Notes under the pieces: model-generated
Database searches by the model: none
What the model was told of the DNA's origin: nothing
Seen by the model: only the letters and a program-made list of their open reading frames with translations
Translations under genes and position numbers: made by a program
Part shown: positions 14,314 through 16,865 of the stretch, piece by piece
How positions within the stretch are numbered: the stretch's first letter is position 1
How the letters are laid out: every line of letters starts with the position of its first letter
From: CAZTLI01 sp964614375
GTDB lineage: Bacteria; Chloroflexota; Anaerolineae; Aggregatilineales; Phototrophicaceae
Length of the DNA: 16,865 nt
Assembly: GCA_964614375.1 (NCBI GenBank)
Contig: CAZTLI010000065.1
Location: 1 to 16,865 of the forward strand
Direction: 5' to 3'

Positions 14314-16047
14314 ATGCCAGACCGACTGCCAGACCGACATTTCCTCTCTTTGCTAGCCATCTTCGCGCTGAGTGTGGTGGTGAAACTGGTCGCCGCGCAA
14401 AATATGGTCTGGGAAATTGATTATGTGCCCGTCATCGCGCGCGGACAGGCATTTTTTGATGGTGGCGGATTTCCGGTTGTAGGGACATTATCGAGCGTGG
14501 CGGCCTATAACATGCCCTTTCTGGTCTGGCTGCACATGCCCGCGCTGCTCCTCACCCGCGACGTGCCCGCAATCTTCCTCATCACACTGCTGACGTTCAA
14601 CTTCATCGCAACGCTGTTTGTCTATCGCTTTGGGGTGGAATTTTTCAATGCCCGTGTGGGACTGCTGGCGGCGGCGCTGTTCACCTTCAGCGAAACGGCG
14701 ATTAGCGGGTCATATACGGGATGGGCGCAGCTGCTCTTGCCCGGATTTTATATCATCGTGCTCTACAGCCTCTATCGCTGGCGCATCCATGGGCATGGCG
14801 GCTATGCTGCGCTGGCAATTATCACCACGACTGCCGCGACGATGACGCACTTTTCGGCAGTGCTGTTATTTGGCGTTATCGTGGCGTTTGCCATCATCAC
14901 CCGTCCGGCGCTGCGTTTGAATGCAATCGGGGTGGGCCTGGTGGCAGCGGCGATTTTATTAGCGCCATATCTGGCATTTGAGGCCGGGCGCGATTTTGTC
15001 GATGTCCGCGCCTTCCTCACACAGACCATCACCGTCCCATCGGATGTACTCGACCCCTATCGCCCGGAAAATCAACCGCCTGTCGCTACGCCGCCGGACG
15101 AACCCTCAGCTTCACCGAAATTGCCCGGACAGCAATCAGATGAACCCGCGCCATCTGTCATCGAACGCATCCTCAGCCGCCTGTCCGCCGTACCGGGACA
15201 GGTCTGGGATGGTCTGCTGCTGGTATTTACGTTTGTGCCGACTGCCGGCCTGCATATTGTGCTGGCTGACCTGTTTTTGTTAGGTATCGGTATCGCGCTT
15301 TATGAGACGGCACAGCACATCCGGCGGGGTTGGCGTGTCCATACAGGCAGCGGGCGCTTGTGGCGTGTACGTCCAGCCGCAGATGCCCTCGTAGAGACCA
15401 CACCGGGACGCATTACGCTGTTGTTCATCTGCATCCTGCTGGTGCTTGCCGGACTTATCGTCACCGGTTCGCCCGCTGCCGAACAATCGACCTATTATTA
15501 TGGTCTGTTCAGCCTGCAATTTGTGATTGTGGCCTATGCCGTTGATGCCCTGCTCAATCTAAAATTTGTGTCGCAGCAGGCGCGTGGTTGGCTGACGACA
15601 GTCGTGCTCATTATCATCATCGGCATTCCAGCAGCCGCGCGTATCAGCCGGGAAAATGATAGATTGGCAAATGATGACCGCTATTCGGCCTATAACGTCG
15701 GGTTGTATCGCCACGTCAACAGCGCCGTCGCATGGATTGCAGCCGATTGGGGCGGCGGCGAGTCGCTCACGGTCAGTTATGACATTCTGCGTGAGACTCC
15801 GCAGCAGTGGTGGGTGGCGGCGTGGCATACGGTCGATTCGGGGTATCGGATGGGGATGGCTTATGACTATTTGCTGCACAGTTATTATGGACTGGAAAAC
15901 GCCAATCAGTCGCCCGACGGCCTCGCGGATGATGCCGATTACATCGTCGTCTATCGTCCGGGACTGCGCCGCTATGATGAAGATGCTTATGACGCACAGC
16001 AGTTCGGCGCGATTTATGTCCTCAAACCCATCGAAGACAGCCAATAG
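14314..16047 (+). CDS. GT-C membrane glycosyltransferase (family 39 / ArnT-like)
   Basis: The protein has 577 residues and about 10-12 hydrophobic helices: near 10-28, 86-106, 113-132, 136-156, 163-200 (two), 202-223, 300-333, 367-388, 396-418 and 428-447. The layout fits the GT-C fold (GT39/PMT/ArnT), which transfers sugars from polyprenyl-phosphate donors on the outer face of the membrane. The first outer loop carries Glu34 and Asp36 (VWEIDYVPV), the usual place of the catalytic acid, and FDGGGFPVVG follows where relatives have the substrate loop. A Pro-rich loop at about 235-290 is an insertion. The last 130 residues form a soluble domain. The acceptor is unknown. The ATG at 14314 has only a weak upstream purine-rich site. 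The 3' end overlaps the next gene convergently by 34 bases. Confidence 0.85.
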   Translation: MPDRLPDRHFLSLLAIFALSVVVKLVAAQNMVWEIDYVPVIARGQAFFDGGGFPVVGTLSSVAAYNMPFLVWLHMPALLLTRDVPAIFLITLLTFNFIATLFVYRFGVEFFNARVGLLAAALFTFSETAISGSYTGWAQLLLPGFYIIVLYSLYRWRIHGHGGYAALAIITTTAATMTHFSAVLLFGVIVAFAIITRPALRLNAIGVGLVAAAILLAPYLAFEAGRDFVDVRAFLTQTITVPSDVLDPYRPENQPPVATPPDEPSASPKLPGQQSDEPAPSVIERILSRLSAVPGQVWDGLLLVFTFVPTAGLHIVLADLFLLGIGIALYETAQHIRRGWRVHTGSGRLWRVRPAADALVETTPGRITLLFICILLVLAGLIVTGSPAAEQSTYYYGLFSLQFVIVAYAVDALLNLKFVSQQARGWLTTVVLIIIIGIPAAARISRENDRLANDDRYSAYNVGLYRHVNSAVAWIAADWGGGESLTVSYDILRETPQQWWVAAWHTVDSGYRMGMAYDYLLHSYYGLENANQSPDGLADDADYIVVYRPGLRRYDEDAYDAQQFGAIYVLKPIEDSQ

Positions 16048-16274
16048 GTCAGGTCGAGGTCATCGACAGGCAGATATTCAGGCACAGCGCGCTGCTGGAT
16101 GAGTTGAATCAGCGGGGCAAGCATATATACTAAAAATGCCGTCACGATCAACAGCGCGATGATGAGATACAGCACCCGCCGCACTGTCCAACGCGGTTCG
16201 TCAAAATCATCTTCAACATCCGGCGGATACAGGCGGATTTGATACTGCTCGTCGTCGTAGTAGTCATAGTCCAT
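16014..16274 (-). CDS. Small single-pass membrane protein, acidic N-terminus
   Basis: The protein has 86 residues: an acidic, Tyr-rich N-terminus (MDYDYYDDEQYQ), a basic patch (RWTVRR), one membrane helix at about 34-56 (VLYLIIALLIVTAFLVYMLA), and a short tail. The start of the acidic tail resembles the beginning of the FtsK protein of this window (SYYDDDEYYDED). The positive charges before the helix suggest the N-terminus stays inside. Its last 34 bases overlap the end of the glycosyltransferase gene on the other strand. The ribosome binding site is weak. No function can be assigned. It could be a divisome or envelope accessory protein, but that is speculation. Confidence 0.6.
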   Translation of the reverse strand: MDYDYYDDEQYQIRLYPPDVEDDFDEPRWTVRRVLYLIIALLIVTAFLVYMLAPLIQLIQQRAVPEYLPVDDLDLTYWLSSMGLRT

Positions 16275-16325
16275 ACGACCAGTATAGGCGATAGCGGATT
16301 AGATTGAGATTAGAGGACGAAACTC

Positions 16326-16391
16326 ATGGATGAAACACAAAGAATGCTGATGATGGACAAGGTAGCTTTAGCCGCTTGTGCAACGGGCTGA
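16326..16391 (+). CDS. Candidate 21-residue leader-type peptide
   Basis: The frame ATG...TGA encodes MDETQRMLMMDKVALAACAT plus a final Gly. It is preceded by GAGGA (16313-16317) at 8 bases, one of the better ribosome binding sites in the window. Its stop TGA overlaps the ATG at 16391 (TGATG), an arrangement known to couple translation. It is too short for a domain assignment. It could be a leader peptide or a chance frame. Confidence 0.3.
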   Translation: MDETQRMLMMDKVALAACATG

Positions 16392-16642
16392 TGAAGGTTG
16401 AATCCATCATCGGATTATCGGACACGGCGCCCCATGCCCCGACAAACCCGTTAACCCCCGTTGTCTCCCGTAGCGACACAGCCCTGCTGCATCCGCGTCT
16501 CTCGTCACCTATCCGTGAGATTGTGCCTGTTCGCATGGCAACCCCTCCCCGCTGGCCTGAGAACCTGACACTTTTGTGCAAGGTGTCGTTTGCGCCGCCA
16601 GAGACTGAAGTCATCTGGCTGCCACAGGGCCACGTCCACTGA
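16391..16642 (+). CDS. Hypothetical 83-residue frame coupled to the short peptide
   Basis: This frame begins MKVESIIGLSDTAPHAP and ends IWLPQGHVH. It is Pro/Thr/Ser-rich, with no membrane segment or known motif. Support is only its position: its ATG overlaps the stop of the SD-led peptide. An opposite-strand frame of 134 codons covers the same bases, so neither can be trusted. It may be a remnant or non-coding. Confidence 0.15.
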   Translation: MKVESIIGLSDTAPHAPTNPLTPVVSRSDTALLHPRLSSPIREIVPVRMATPPRWPENLTLLCKVSFAPPETEVIWLPQGHVH

Positions 16643-16702
16643 AGTGGACAATGGTTGTCGTGCAATACGCACCACTTGTTGCTCGTGTCAGCTTCAGATG
16701 AC
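16567..16702 (+). other. Possible structured RNA
   Basis: GACACTTT (16567-16574) pairs with AAGGTGTC (16580-16587), an 8-base stem with a 5-base loop. Downstream, GTCATCTG (16610-16617) can pair with CAGATGAC (16695-16702). This encloses a GTCCAC-TGAA-GTGGAC hairpin (16634-16649) and GTGC/GCAC near 16660. The three together allow a branched fold. No known RNA family is recognised. Confidence 0.25.
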
Positions 16703-16865
16703 GTGTCTTTCGGGCGGTACAAGCGCAACTGTTACCTGTGTATGTTTTGCTGAATGGGTCAGGTTTTCAGGGTGATTCCCGGTGCCACTTTAATAGGACT
16801 TTCGCTTCTAAGAGCGTGTTATGCACTTTTATAGGCAAAAGGCCAAACATTGGACGAAACGATGA

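Larger units (their letters stand above)
16275..16865. other. Terminal region without a recognisable gene
   Basis: These 591 bases hold no recognisable protein gene. Contents that can be pointed out: a short frame with a good ribosome binding site (16326-16391), an 83-codon frame coupled to it (16391-16642), stem-loops at 16567-16587 and 16634-16649, a long-range stem (16610-16617 with 16695-16702), and a small hairpin CGCTT/GAGCG at 16803-16816. The ATG at 16862 may open the next gene, but only one full codon is visible. Confidence 0.5.

Noticed and set aside
16634..16649. Selenocysteine readthrough at the TGA in the hairpin loop
   Set aside because: The frame stays open for a while after the TGA (16640-16642), but the hairpin encloses the TGA instead of following it at the usual distance. 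The downstream peptide has no redox motif.

Overview
The window reads as chromosomal DNA of a free-living, moderately GC-rich bacterium. A Chloroflexota (Anaerolineae-like) source is my best guess. It rests on the gene mix: DinB-family proteins, an HTH_42 protein, stand-alone EutN/CcmL proteins, a Ser/Thr kinase fused to a response regulator, and an FtsK with a very long low-complexity N-terminus. No single marker proves it. I see no rRNA, tRNA, CRISPR array, transposase or phage gene.

Layout. Bases 3-116 are the 3' end of an unrecognised gene. After a 364-base gap comes an ArsR-type winged-helix regulator (481-1596). It converges on a four-gene minus-strand operon (4389 down to 1624): DinB copy B, an HTH_42/AlkZ-like protein, DinB copy A, and a third, divergent DinB protein. 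DinB A and B share a perfectly identical 447-base tract but have unrelated flanks, which points to recent gene conversion or duplication. The operon has a good sigma-70-like promoter preceded by two GTTCTAT boxes.

Next is a two-gene minus-strand unit (5803 to 4549) of membrane-anchored proteins that look like bacterial PH-type domains. Divergent from it are two consecutive BMC-P (EutN/CcmL) shell-vertex genes with no shell hexamer or enzyme gene in view. These are followed by a small dimeric alpha/beta-barrel (ABM-like) protein and a single-chain Ser/Thr kinase-receiver-LuxR-like protein.

The largest gene (9151-14142) is a 1663-residue FtsK/SpoIIIE DNA translocase. Its N-terminal extension is built from two DNA-level tandem arrays (51-bp and 72-bp units), and a second acidic array lies in the linker. 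It ends at a clear intrinsic terminator. A GT-C (family 39-like) membrane glycosyltransferase follows. A small convergent single-pass membrane protein overlaps its 3' end.

The last 590 bases hold no recognisable gene. They do contain a 21-codon reading frame with a good ribosome binding site, coupled through TGATG to an 83-codon frame, and several stem-loops.

Functional picture (inference): the left part looks like a small stress or detoxification cassette. The centre combines compartment-vertex proteins with signalling. The right part is cell-division/chromosome-segregation and envelope glycosylation.
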